Part shown: positions 46,500 to 54,858 of the stretch, piece after piece
Position numbering within the stretch: the first letter of the stretch is position 1
Layout of the letters: the number at the start of each line of letters is the position of its first letter
NCBI RefSeq assembly: GCF_018327685.1
Contig: NZ_BNEL01000001.1
Coordinates: 5,146,001-5,210,000 of the forward strand
DNA length: 64,000 bases
Direction: 5' to 3'
From: Streptomyces sp. TS71-3
GTDB taxonomy: Bacteria; Actinomycetota; Actinomycetes; Streptomycetales; Streptomycetaceae
The notes under the pieces: model-generated
Seen by the model: the letters and a program-made list of their open reading frames with translations, nothing else
Database searches by the model: none
What the model was told of the DNA's origin: nothing
Program-made: the position numbers and the translations under genes

Positions 46500-47063
46500 A
46501 TGGACGACAAAGAGACACCTCGGGTGGGCGCGGCCGTCCGCCGGCGGCGCAGGGCCCTGGAGCTCACCCTCGCCGTCGTCGCCGAGCGCAGCGGCCTCTC
46601 CGTGCCCTTCCTGAGCCAGGTGGAGAACGAGCGTGCGCGCCCCAGCATGCGCTCCCTGGAGAAGGTCGCCGACGCCCTGTGCACGACCGCCGTCGAGCTG
46701 CTGGCCGCCGCCGACCCGGCGCGCAGCGTGGACGTGGTACGCGCCGACGACGGCCAGGGCCTGCCCCCGGTGGGCGGTCTGGTGCGCCAGCTGGTGCGCG
46801 GCCACCACCACCTCCAGGCGATGGAGTTCACCGGCGACCACGACGCGGGCCGCGAGTTCCAGCACCGCAACGACGAGCTGCTCTACGTCGCCGACGGTGC
46901 CGCTGAGGTGGAGGCGGAGGGCAGCGCCTACCGCCTGGGCCGTGGCGATGCCCTGTACATGACCGGCGGCGTCCGGCACCGCTGGCGCGCGACGGAACCG
47001 GACACCCGGATCGTCGTGGTGGCCCTCGCCGACCACATCGACGCGGTGGAGGACCGCCGCTGA
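46500..47063 (+). CDS. XRE-type regulator with cupin domain
   Basis: A 187-residue regulator with an N-terminal helix-turn-helix (about residues 10-65, LTLAVVAERSGLSVPFLSQVENERARPS) and a C-terminal cupin (about 105-180, FQHRNDELLYVADGAAEVE and GDALYMTGGVRHRWR). Members of the family sense small ligands through the cupin; PuuR-like polyamine regulators share this layout. The ATG at 46500 follows GGGAGCCGGAG. It lies between the betaine transporter and the gamma-glutamyl cluster, and could serve either; its own promoter region is 365 bp. Confidence 0.9.
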   Translation: MDDKETPRVGAAVRRRRRALELTLAVVAERSGLSVPFLSQVENERARPSMRSLEKVADALCTTAVELLAAADPARSVDVVRADDGQGLPPVGGLVRQLVRGHHHLQAMEFTGDHDAGREFQHRNDELLYVADGAAEVEAEGSAYRLGRGDALYMTGGVRHRWRATEPDTRIVVVALADHIDAVEDRR

Positions 47064-47446
47064 CGGCCCTCCGGACCGGGGCGCCCTTTCCGGCTCCGGA
47101 GCACTCCTGACTCGGACCGTGCCGGGTGTGGACCCGGCCACCGCCCCTCCGGCCCGCCGTACGGACCCGCCGCCGTCCATTCGCTTCGTCCCGTCGCCGT
47201 ACGGACCCGGCACTGCCCCCTTCGGCCCGTGCCGCCGCACGGACCCGCCACTGCTCCCCACGGAGGAACGCACCGCGGGAATCCGCCGCCGCCCGCCGCC
47301 GCTCGCCGGCACCCCGCCGGCACCGCCGTGAACGGTCACCCTGTGTCGTGCGTGCAGGTCAGAGGCGGCTGGATCGGCCGTTTGGAAGGGCCCGGACGGG
47401 GGATGCCCGAGTGGCGGGCGGCACCGGGAGCACGGAGGATGCTGGC
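47064..47446. other. Intergenic region with diverged direct repeats
   Basis: 383 bp with no credible gene. Three diverged copies of a unit containing CCGTACGGACCCG(C/G)C occur at about 47155-47260. The last 60 bp hold the ribosome site of the next gene. Confidence 0.5.
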
Positions 47447-48427
47447 ATGCCTGCCTTTGCCACCGATGTCCCGCCCGCGCCCGGTGTCCGCACCCCCTGG
47501 GAGCGTCTTCCGGGGCGTGTCCGCGATGCCGTCGCGGAGATCCTGGGCGGCCAGGTGGAGACCGCGACCACCCAGCGCGGCGGGTTCTCGCCCGGCGTGG
47601 CCGCCCGGGTCGGCACGGTGGACGGGCGGCGGGCCTTCGTGAAGGCGGTGAGCTGCGAGGCGGGAGCCGCCACCCCCGGCATGCACCGCACGGAGGCCCG
47701 GCACACGGCTGCCCTGCCCTCCCGGGTGGCCGCGCCCCAGCTGCTCGGCAGCTACGACGACGGCACCTGGGTCGCCCTGGTCTTCGAGGACATCCCCGGC
47801 CACCAGCCCCACATCCCCTGGCGGGCCGACGAGCTGGGCCGCGTGCTGGCAGCCGTGCAGGACCTGGCCGGCACGCTCACCCCCTCGCCGGTCGACGCAC
47901 CCTCCGTGGCGGTGCGTCAGGCGGACGCGTTCTCCGGCTGGCAGGAGCTCCTGGCGAGCGGGGACACCCGGGGCCTCGACCCCTGGGCCGTGCGCCACCT
48001 GCCGTACCTCGCCGACCTGAGCGCGCCCTGGGCCGAGCACGCGGCCGGCGACACCCTCACCCACGGCGACCTGCGCGCCGACAACATCCTGCTCACCGCG
48101 GACGGCGGCGTGACCTTCGTCGACTGGCCGCACGCCTCGCTCGCCGCGCCCTGGTTCGACCTCCTGACGCTGCTGCCCGGGGTGCGGGCACAGGGCGGGC
48201 CGCCGCCGGAGGAGGTCTTCACGTCCCATCCGCTCGGCCGCAGGGCCGATCCGGCCGGGGTGACGGCGGTGCTCGCGGCCCTGGCGGGCCACCTCGTCGC
48301 GCATGCCCGCCGGCCCTCGCCGCCGGGGCTGCCCCCGGTGCGCGCGTTCCAGTACGCGCAGGGGGTCGTCGCGCTCGGCTGGCTCAGGACACGACTGGCG
48401 AAGCGGCCCGTACGAGGTCCTGCATGA
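47447..48427 (+). CDS. APH-family phosphotransferase
   Basis: A 326-residue protein with a small-molecule kinase fold of the aminoglycoside/choline phosphotransferase family. The catalytic loop is LTHGDLRADNILL (D and N of the Brenner motif) and the metal site VTFVDWPHAS. The nucleotide lobe has AFVKAVS with the likely Lys and VALVFEDIPGHQP as hinge. Substrate unknown; this family includes many non-resistance kinases. ATG at 47447 follows GGAGG by 8 nt. Its last 44 nt overlap the convergent amidohydrolase gene. Confidence 0.88.
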   Translation: MPAFATDVPPAPGVRTPWERLPGRVRDAVAEILGGQVETATTQRGGFSPGVAARVGTVDGRRAFVKAVSCEAGAATPGMHRTEARHTAALPSRVAAPQLLGSYDDGTWVALVFEDIPGHQPHIPWRADELGRVLAAVQDLAGTLTPSPVDAPSVAVRQADAFSGWQELLASGDTRGLDPWAVRHLPYLADLSAPWAEHAAGDTLTHGDLRADNILLTADGGVTFVDWPHASLAAPWFDLLTLLPGVRAQGGPPPEEVFTSHPLGRRADPAGVTAVLAALAGHLVAHARRPSPPGLPPVRAFQYAQGVVALGWLRTRLAKRPVRGPA

Positions 48428-49079
48428 CCCGGGGGTCGTCGGCCATCTCCGGATGCCACTGCACGCCCAGCACCCAGGGCGCTCCGGGCAGCTCCACGGC
48501 CTCCACGGTCCCGTCTGCCGCGCGGGCGGAGACCACCAGGCCGCTGCCCAGCCGGTCCAGGGCCTGGTGATGGTGGACGGCCACGCCGGACTCCTCCGGC
48601 ACCAGCGATGCGTACCGGGTGCCCGGCACCGGGACCACGGAGTGCGTGCCGAAGACGCCCGGACGGTCGTCCCCGTGGCCGTCCAGGTGCTGCACGAGGG
48701 TGCCGCCGAGGGCGACGTTCAGGGCCTGCATGCCCCGGCAGATCGCCAGCATCGGGGTGCCGGCCGCCAGGGCGGCGTCGATCAGGGCCAGCTCCCACGT
48801 GTCCCGCTCGTGCGCGGGCGGGCCGGTCCGCGGGTCGCGCTCCGCGCCGTACCGGTCGGGGTCGACGTCCGGGCCGCCCGAGATGACGAGACCGTCGAGC
48901 CGCTCGATGGCCGCGGCCGCGTGGTCGGGGGAGTCCGGCGGGAGCATGACGGCTATGCCGCCCGCGGCCTGCACCAGCCGGCGGTAGCCGTCCGGCAGCA
49001 GCGCCGCGGGCAGCGTCCACACGCCCCAGCGCACCTCGGACTCCAGATACGTACTGACGCCGATCAGCGGTCTGCCCAC
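48384..49079 (-). CDS. Class I glutamine amidotransferase-like gamma-glutamyl hydrolase (PuuD-like)
   Basis: A 231-residue peptidase C26 enzyme that removes the gamma-glutamyl group from gamma-glutamyl-amino acids, as PuuD does for gamma-glutamyl-GABA. The nucleophile Cys is in AICRGMQALN and the His-Glu pair in QWHPE; SGGPDVDP is the typical loop. GTG at 49079 (VGRPLIGVSTYLES) is preceded by GGAGGAGG, better than the upstream frame. With the GlnA4-like ligase, aldehyde dehydrogenase and SDR nearby it would perform the last step, releasing glutamate and a small amino acid. The operator-like palindrome upstream suggests control by the GntR protein. Confidence 0.92.
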   Translation of the reverse strand: MGRPLIGVSTYLESEVRWGVWTLPAALLPDGYRRLVQAAGGIAVMLPPDSPDHAAAAIERLDGLVISGGPDVDPDRYGAERDPRTGPPAHERDTWELALIDAALAAGTPMLAICRGMQALNVALGGTLVQHLDGHGDDRPGVFGTHSVVPVPGTRYASLVPEESGVAVHHHQALDRLGSGLVVSARAADGTVEAVELPGAPWVLGVQWHPEMADDPRVMQDLVRAASPVVS

Positions 49080-49103
49080 CTGGTCCTCCTCCAGCCGATC
49101 CGA

Positions 49104-49133
49104 CCCCAAAGGAATGCTTGCATACCTTTGGGG
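49104..49133. promoter_or_regulatory. Palindrome, candidate GntR operator 1
   Basis: CCCCAAAGG and CCTTTGGGG separated by 12 nt, 25 bp upstream of the hydrolase start. It shares ATACCTT and GGGG with a site at 50034-50063. Confidence 0.65.
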
Positions 49134-49224
49134 ACCAGGCGAACCACACCGGCCCCCGGCCGCCGGCGGCCGCACCGGTGGCCTCGGCCGGCCCGTCAGG
49201 ACCGGGCGCGGGACCGCGGCCGCG

Positions 49225-50013
49225 TCACGCGAGGAAGCCCCGCAGCAGCGCGGCCGTCCCCGCGCAGTGCTCCCGCATCACGGCTCCCGCGGACACCGCG
49301 TCGCCGTCCAGCACGGCACGCACCAGGGCCGTGTGCTGCGCTTGCGAGTGCTCCAGGTTGCGCACCAGCAGCGGGATGCAGTCCAGCAGGTCGTTCAGGG
49401 CCGCCCGGACGGCCGCGTACTGGCCGGCCAGCGTCGGGGAGCCGCACAGCTCGGCGAGGGTGAGGTGCAGCAGGGTGTCCTGGCGCCGGTACTCGGTCAG
49501 CGGCGCGTCATGGGTGCGCGCCAGCGCGCCGCGCAGCCTGGCCGCGTCCCGCCCGGCCAGGCCGTGCGCGGCGCACAGCTCCGCGGCGCCGGTCTCCAGC
49601 ACGACGCGGAACCGCAGCACGTCCTCCACGTCGACCGCGCCGACCCGGCGCCGCAGCTCCGCCTCGCCGGGCGTGCCGGCCCTGGGCACCACGAACGTCC
49701 CGCCGTACCGGCCGCGCCGCGACTCGACGAGGCCCTGCTCCTGGAGCACCTTGAGCACCTCGCGCAGCGTGACCCGGCTGATGCCGAGCAGTCCCGCCAG
49801 CTCGCGCTCGGACGGCAGCCGGCCGCCGCCGGGCACCAGGCCCAGCCGGACGATCTGCAGGATCTGCTCCAGCGCCTCCTCGAAGCCGTTGCCCGTGTGC
49901 ACCGGACGCAGCAGCGCCGCCGGCGAACCGTCGGCCGGCGCACCGGCCGAGGCGTCCGGGCCGCCGTCCGGCCCCGGCTCGTCCGTGCGCGCACCGCCCC
50001 CGCTCCCCGACAT
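49225..50013 (-). CDS. GntR-family regulator, FadR subfamily
   Basis: A 262-residue regulator. After a 40-residue loose head, a winged helix-turn-helix occupies about residues 43-110 (LPSERELAGLLGISRVTLREVLKVLQEQGLVES) and an all-helical FCD ligand domain about 125-255 with metal-binding type His residues (QDTLLHLTLAELCGS and HTALVRAV). The ATG at 50013 is used. It is divergent from the GlnA4-like gene and lies next to the hydrolase, with similar operator-like sites on both sides, so it probably governs the whole cluster. Ligand unknown. Confidence 0.93.
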   Translation of the reverse strand: MSGSGGGARTDEPGPDGGPDASAGAPADGSPAALLRPVHTGNGFEEALEQILQIVRLGLVPGGGRLPSERELAGLLGISRVTLREVLKVLQEQGLVESRRGRYGGTFVVPRAGTPGEAELRRRVGAVDVEDVLRFRVVLETGAAELCAAHGLAGRDAARLRGALARTHDAPLTEYRRQDTLLHLTLAELCGSPTLAGQYAAVRAALNDLLDCIPLLVRNLEHSQAQHTALVRAVLDGDAVSAGAVMREHCAGTAALLRGFLA

Positions 50014-50033
50014 GCGCCCGTGCCCCCTTCACA

Positions 50034-50063
50034 ACCAATGGTCTACGGCAATACCTTATGGGG
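50034..50063. promoter_or_regulatory. Candidate GntR operator 2, upstream of glnA4-like gene
   Basis: CCAATGGT and ACCTTATGG are imperfect inverted arms. The stretch shares ATACCTT followed by GGGG with site 1 and ends 24 bp before the GTG of the ligase gene. Confidence 0.6.
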
Positions 50064-50087
50064 CGGCTGACAGAAGGAGACCTCCCC

Positions 50088-51455
50088 GTGGCAGACCGCA
50101 CACCCCCGCTCACCGTCGAGGAGTTGACGGCCCTGGTCGCGGGCGGTGAGCTCGACACCGTCGTGCTGGCCTTCCCGGACATGCAGGGGCGCCTCCAGGG
50201 CAAGCGCTTCGCCGCCCGCTTCTTCCTCGACGAGGTCCTCCGGCACGGCACGGAGGCCTGCAACTACCTGCTCGCCGTCGACACCGACATGAACACCGTC
50301 GACGGGTACGCGATGTCCTCCTGGGAGCAGGGCTACGGCGACTTCGCGCTGCACCCCGACACGGCCACCCTGCGCCGGGTGCCCTGGAACGAGGGCACGG
50401 CCCTGCTGCTCGCCGACCTCTCCTGGGAGGACGGCACCCCGGTCGCGGCCTCCCCGCGGCAGATACTGCGCCGCCAGATCGACCGGCTCGCCGCGCACGG
50501 CCTCACCGCCCAGGTCGGCACGGAGCTGGAGTTCATCGTCTTCAGGGACACCTACGAGCAGGCCTGGAACGCCCGCTACCGCGACCTCACCCCGGCCAAC
50601 CAGTACAACGTCGACTACTCCGTGCTCGGCACCGGCCGCATCGAGCCCCTGCTGCGGCGCATCCGCAACGACATGGCCGGCGCCGGATTCACCGTCGAGT
50701 CCGCGAAGGGCGAGTGCAACCCCGGCCAGCACGAGATCGTCTTCCGCTACACGGACGCCCTGACCACCTGCGACCAGCACGCGATCTACAAGACCGGCGC
50801 CAAGGAGATCGCCGCCCAGCAGGGCATGGCGCTCACCTTCATGGCCAAGTACAACGAGCGCGAGGGCAACTCCTGCCACATCCACCTCTCGCTCACCGAC
50901 GCCGACGGCGCCACCAGCGTGATGCCCGGTGACGGCGAGGCGGGCATGTCGCCGCTGATGCGGCACTTCCTGGCCGGACAGCTCGCCGCGCTCCGCGACT
51001 TCGCGCTGCTCTACGCCCCGGGCATCAACTCCTACAAGCGGTTCCAGCCCGGTTCCTTCGCGCCCACCGCGGTCGCCTGGGGCCTGGACAACCGCACCTG
51101 CGCGCTGCGGGTCGTCGGCCACGGCCGCTCGCTGCGCTTCGAGAACCGGCTGCCCGGCGGGGACGTCAACCCCCACCTCGCCGTCGCCGGCATGATCGCC
51201 GCCGGCCTGCACGGCATCGAGGAGCGGCTCGAACTGCCCCCGGTCTGCCCCGGCAACGCCTACTCCGCGGGCTACCCGCAGGTGCCCGCCACGCTGCGCG
51301 AGGCCGCCGGGCTCTGGGCCGACAGCGCCCTGGCCCGCGCCGCCTTCGGCGACGAGGTGGTCGAGCACTACCGCACCATGGCCCGTGTCGAGCTGGACGC
51401 CTTCGACGCCGCCGTCACCGACTGGGAGCTGCGCCGCTCCTTCGAACGCATGTGA
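50088..51455 (+). CDS. glnA4: GlnA4-like gamma-glutamyl amine ligase
   Basis: A 455-residue member of the glutamine synthetase family. It keeps the fold and metal/ATP motifs (VGTELEFIVF, NPGQHEIVFRY, NSCHIHLSL, RFENRLPGGDVNPHLAVAG). Its neighbours and sequence match the S. coelicolor GlnA4 type, shown to join glutamate to ethanolamine, rather than the ammonia-assimilating GlnA. Thus the likely reaction is gamma-glutamylation of ethanolamine or a similar small amine, inferred from context. GTG at 50088 has AAGGAGA 8 nt upstream; an ATG at 50058 has no ribosome site and would overlap the operator. It heads the operon with the next two genes. Confidence 0.9.
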   Translation: MADRTPPLTVEELTALVAGGELDTVVLAFPDMQGRLQGKRFAARFFLDEVLRHGTEACNYLLAVDTDMNTVDGYAMSSWEQGYGDFALHPDTATLRRVPWNEGTALLLADLSWEDGTPVAASPRQILRRQIDRLAAHGLTAQVGTELEFIVFRDTYEQAWNARYRDLTPANQYNVDYSVLGTGRIEPLLRRIRNDMAGAGFTVESAKGECNPGQHEIVFRYTDALTTCDQHAIYKTGAKEIAAQQGMALTFMAKYNEREGNSCHIHLSLTDADGATSVMPGDGEAGMSPLMRHFLAGQLAALRDFALLYAPGINSYKRFQPGSFAPTAVAWGLDNRTCALRVVGHGRSLRFENRLPGGDVNPHLAVAGMIAAGLHGIEERLELPPVCPGNAYSAGYPQVPATLREAAGLWADSALARAAFGDEVVEHYRTMARVELDAFDAAVTDWELRRSFERM

Positions 51456-51463
51456 GGACCGAA

Positions 51464-52885
51464 GTGCCCGAGACAGCGAACGACACCGCAGGACCCGCCG
51501 CGGTACCGCGGGCCGGCACCGACCCCACCGAGCTCCTGGTGCGCAATCCCGCCACCGAGGAGGTCGTCGCCACCGTCCCCGCCGCCACCGCCGGGGACGT
51601 GGACGTCGCGGTCCGCAGGGCCGCCGCCGCCCAGCGGACCTGGGCGGCCCTGGCACCCGGCGACCGCGCCCGGCTGCTGCGCCGCTTCGCCTCCGCCGTC
51701 GACGACCACCGCGAGGAACTGGCGCAGCTGGAGGTCACGGAGGCGGGCCACGTCGTCGGCAATGCCCGCTGGGAGGCGGGAAACGTCCGCGACCTGCTCG
51801 ACTACGCGGCCGGGGGAGTGGAACGGCTGACCGGCCGGCAGATCCCGGTGCCCGGCGGGATGGACGTCACCCTCCTGGAGCCCCTCGGCGTGGTCGGCGT
51901 CATAGCGCCCTGGAACTTCCCGATGCCCATCGCCGCCTGGGGCACCGCGCCCGCGCTCGCCGCCGGCAACGCCGTCCTGCTCAAGCCCGCCGAGACCACC
52001 CCGCTGACCGCCCTGCGGCTCGCCGAACTCGCCCTCGCGGCCGGCCTGCCCGAGAACCTCTTCCAGGTCCTTGCGGGCACCGGCCCGACCACGGGCACCG
52101 CGCTGGTCGAGCACCCCGGCGTCGCGAAGATCGTCTTCACCGGCTCCACGCGGGTCGGCAAGGAGATCATGGCCCGCTGCGCCCAGCAGGTGAAGCGGCT
52201 CACCCTGGAGCTCGGCGGCAAGAACCCCAACATCGTCTTCGCCGACGCCGACCTCGAACAGGCCGCCGCCAGTGCCCCGATGGCCTTCCTGGACAACGCG
52301 GGACAGGACTGCTGCGCCCGCACCCGCATCCTCGTCCAGCGCTCCGTCCACGACCGCTTCCTGGAACTGCTCGCACCGGCCGTGGCCGGCGTCACCGTCG
52401 GGGATCCCGCGGACGAGGGCACGGACATGGGCCCGTTGATCTCGGCCTCCCAGCTCGACCGGGTACGCGGCTACGTGCCGGACGGCGCCGCCGCGATCCG
52501 CGGCAGCGCGCCCGCAGGACCCGGCTACTGGTTCCCGCCGACCGTCCTGACCGGAGTGGACCCCGCCTCGCCGGTCGCCTGCGAGGAGGTCTTCGGCCCG
52601 GTCGCGGTGATCGTGCCCTTCGACGACGAGGCCGACGCCGTACGGCTCGCGAACGCCACCTCCTATGGCCTCTCCGGCTCCATCTGGACCCGCGACGTGG
52701 GCCGTGCGCTGCGGATGTCGTCGGCGGTCGCGGCCGGCAACCTCTCCGTCAACTCCCACGCCAGCGTCCGCTACTGGACCCCGTTCGGCGGCTTCCGCCA
52801 GTCGGGCCTCGGGCGCGAGCTCGGCCCCGACGCGCTCGCCGCCTTCACCGAGACCAAGAACGTCTTCATCGCCACGGAGGCCTGA
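51464..52885 (+). CDS. NAD(P)-dependent aldehyde dehydrogenase
   Basis: A 473-residue aldehyde dehydrogenase. The nucleophile Cys is in NAGQDCCARTR, the catalytic Glu in LELGGKNPNIV, and the cofactor region is APWNFP and FTGSTRVGKEI. In the cluster it should oxidise the gamma-glutamyl aldehyde to the acid. GTG at 51464 has GAGG 7 nt upstream; GTG at 51452 overlapping the ligase stop is the alternative. The next gene starts 4 nt after its stop. Confidence 0.93.
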   Translation: MPETANDTAGPAAVPRAGTDPTELLVRNPATEEVVATVPAATAGDVDVAVRRAAAAQRTWAALAPGDRARLLRRFASAVDDHREELAQLEVTEAGHVVGNARWEAGNVRDLLDYAAGGVERLTGRQIPVPGGMDVTLLEPLGVVGVIAPWNFPMPIAAWGTAPALAAGNAVLLKPAETTPLTALRLAELALAAGLPENLFQVLAGTGPTTGTALVEHPGVAKIVFTGSTRVGKEIMARCAQQVKRLTLELGGKNPNIVFADADLEQAAASAPMAFLDNAGQDCCARTRILVQRSVHDRFLELLAPAVAGVTVGDPADEGTDMGPLISASQLDRVRGYVPDGAAAIRGSAPAGPGYWFPPTVLTGVDPASPVACEEVFGPVAVIVPFDDEADAVRLANATSYGLSGSIWTRDVGRALRMSSAVAAGNLSVNSHASVRYWTPFGGFRQSGLGRELGPDALAAFTETKNVFIATEA

Positions 52886-52889
52886 AGCC

Positions 52890-53699
52890 ATGCCCGAGAA
52901 CACCACTGTCGACGACGGGGCCGCCCCGCCCGTCTGCCGCCGGCTGGGGGGCCGCACCGCCGTGATCACCGGCGCCGGCAGCGGCATCGGCCTGGCCACC
53001 GCGCGCCGGCTGGCCTCCGAAGGCGCGCACGTGGTCTGCGGCGACATCGACGAGCGGGCCGGCAGGGCCGCCGCGGAGGAGATCGGCGGCACCTTCGTGC
53101 AGGTGGACGTCACCGACGCGGGACAGGTCGACACGCTCTTCAAGGTCGCCAACGACACCTACGGGTCCGTCGACGTCGCCTTCAACAACGCGGGCATCTC
53201 GCCGCCCGAGGACGACTCCATCCTTCAGACGGGCCTCGCGGCATGGCGGAGGGTGCAGGAGGTCAACCTCACCTCCGTCTACCTCTGCTGCAAGGCCGCC
53301 CTGCCCTACATGCGCCGCCAGCGGCGCGGCTCCATCATCAACACCGCCTCCTTCGTGGCCCTCATGGGCGCCGCGACGTCGCAGATCTCCTACACCGCCT
53401 CCAAGGGAGGCGTGCTCGCGATGTCGCGCGAGCTGGGAGTGCAGTTCGCACGGGAGGGCATCCGGGTGAACGCGCTCTGCCCGGGCCCCGTCAACACCCC
53501 GCTGCTCCAGGAGCTGTTCGCCAAGGACCCGGAGCGGGCCGCGCGGCGCCTGGTGCACATCCCGGTGGGGCGGTTCGCGGAGGCCACCGAGATCGCCGCC
53601 GCCGTCGCCTTCCTCGCCAGCGACGACTCCTCCTTCGTCAACGCCACGGACTTCGTCGTGGACGGCGGCATCGCCGGCGCGTACGTCACCCCGCTGTAG
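52890..53699 (+). CDS. Short-chain dehydrogenase/reductase
   Basis: A 269-residue SDR with the cofactor motif TGAGSGIG, FNNAGIS, and the catalytic Ser and YTASK. An aspartate after the second strand (GDIDER) favours NAD over NADP. In this operon it could oxidise the gamma-glutamyl alcohol to the aldehyde before the dehydrogenase acts; this order is inferred from gene content. The ATG is 4 nt beyond the aldehyde dehydrogenase stop, so translation is coupled. Confidence 0.93.
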   Translation: MPENTTVDDGAAPPVCRRLGGRTAVITGAGSGIGLATARRLASEGAHVVCGDIDERAGRAAAEEIGGTFVQVDVTDAGQVDTLFKVANDTYGSVDVAFNNAGISPPEDDSILQTGLAAWRRVQEVNLTSVYLCCKAALPYMRRQRRGSIINTASFVALMGAATSQISYTASKGGVLAMSRELGVQFAREGIRVNALCPGPVNTPLLQELFAKDPERAARRLVHIPVGRFAEATEIAAAVAFLASDDSSFVNATDFVVDGGIAGAYVTPL

Positions 53700-53799
53700 C
53701 AGCCCCGCGGGGAACGGACGAGCCGTCAGGGCGGGGGGAGGGAACGGCAGGTGGGCCGCGGTGACCGGCGGTCCGGACCCCGTGTCCTGACGCGTGTTC

Positions 53800-53805
53800 T
53801 ACAGT
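53800..53805 (+). promoter_or_regulatory. -10 hexamer of a probably leaderless promoter (DUF2510 gene)
   Basis: TACAGT, 7 nt before the ATG at 53813, with no ribosome site between. Confidence 0.45.
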
Positions 53806-53812
53806 TCCGGGC

Positions 53813-54760
53813 ATGAGCATGACGCCGCAGCCCGGCTGGTATCCCGACCCGTCGGAGCCGGCCACGGAGCGCTGGTGGGACGGGGCGGCCTGGACCGACC
53901 ACCGCAGGCCGGCGGCTCTCATGCCGCCCCAGGCGCCGACGGTCCCGATGGGGTTCGGGCCGCCCGCACCGGCGCCCGGCCGCGGCCAGGGACGCGGCAA
54001 GGCCATCGCGCTCACGGTCTCCGCGCTGGTCGTGGTCGCGGCGGTGGTCGTCGGCGCCGTCGTGCTCGGCGGCGGGGACGGCGCCACGCCGGCGGATCCG
54101 GGAAACGGCTCCACCGCATCGCCCCCGGCGGGCGCCGGGCCCACCCCGACGCCCACCGACTCCCCGCCCTCCTCGCCCTCCGGCGCGGACGCCTCCGTGG
54201 CCGTGGACGAGCTCGACGGGATCACGCTGCCGGTGCTCGACGGCTGGGCCAAGGCCGAGTACGTCGTGGACGACACCATCCTGCTCACCACCCCCGGCAC
54301 CTACGACTGCCCCGGGGACGGCAACCTGTGCCGCCACGGCCGGGTCGGCTCCAGCACGGTCACCAGCACCGACGAGACATCACCGAAGGCGGTGGCCAGG
54401 AAGGACGTCGGCGACGCCGCCGACCACTTCTACGACCGCGACGGGACGGGCTCGCGCCCCTACGACGGCCTCACGTCGCACCAGCAGATCAAGGAAGGCT
54501 CCGTCACGGTCGCGGGGCGCCCCGGGTACATGGTGCGCTGGCGGGTGCGGACCGCCTCGGGGCCCGGGGGATACGTCGAGTCGCTGGTGTTCCCCGCCAG
54601 CACCGGGCCCCAGTCGCTGGTGTCCGTGCGCTTCGCCTTCGACGCCGGCCCGGACGGGCCGCCGCTCGCCGACATGGACCGGATCACCAAGGGCATCAGG
54701 CCCGTCGGCGGCGCCGCGACCGGCGGAGGGGTCGGCAGCAGCGTGGGGCCCTCGCGGTAA
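53813..54760 (+). CDS. DUF2510 membrane-anchored protein
   Basis: A 315-residue protein. Residues 5-40 are a DUF2510 unit (PGWYPDPSEPATERWWDGAAWTDH), common at the N-terminus of actinobacterial membrane proteins. One membrane helix at about 65-85 is followed by a Pro/Ser/Thr-rich linker and an exposed domain of about 170 residues (LDGITLPVLDGWAKAEYVVDD). Two cysteines in YDCPGDGNLCRHG may pair outside the cell. Function unknown. It converges with the PLP enzyme gene. Confidence 0.85.
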   Translation: MSMTPQPGWYPDPSEPATERWWDGAAWTDHRRPAALMPPQAPTVPMGFGPPAPAPGRGQGRGKAIALTVSALVVVAAVVVGAVVLGGGDGATPADPGNGSTASPPAGAGPTPTPTDSPPSSPSGADASVAVDELDGITLPVLDGWAKAEYVVDDTILLTTPGTYDCPGDGNLCRHGRVGSSTVTSTDETSPKAVARKDVGDAADHFYDRDGTGSRPYDGLTSHQQIKEGSVTVAGRPGYMVRWRVRTASGPGGYVESLVFPASTGPQSLVSVRFAFDAGPDGPPLADMDRITKGIRPVGGAATGGGVGSSVGPSR

Positions 54761-54804
54761 CGGCGCCTGCGGCGGAGGGCGGCCGGGAGACCCGTCCCCC
54801 GGAA

Positions 54805-54828
54805 CGCGGCCCGGGGCCGGGCCCCGCG
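54805..54828. terminator. GC-rich hairpin between convergent genes
   Basis: CGCGGCCCGG and CCGGGCCCCGCG can pair with a 2-nt bulge. It lies between the DUF2510 and PLP enzyme genes; no T tract. Confidence 0.4.
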
Positions 54829-54858
54829 ACGCGGGAGGGGCGGCGTCACCGGCGGGCG

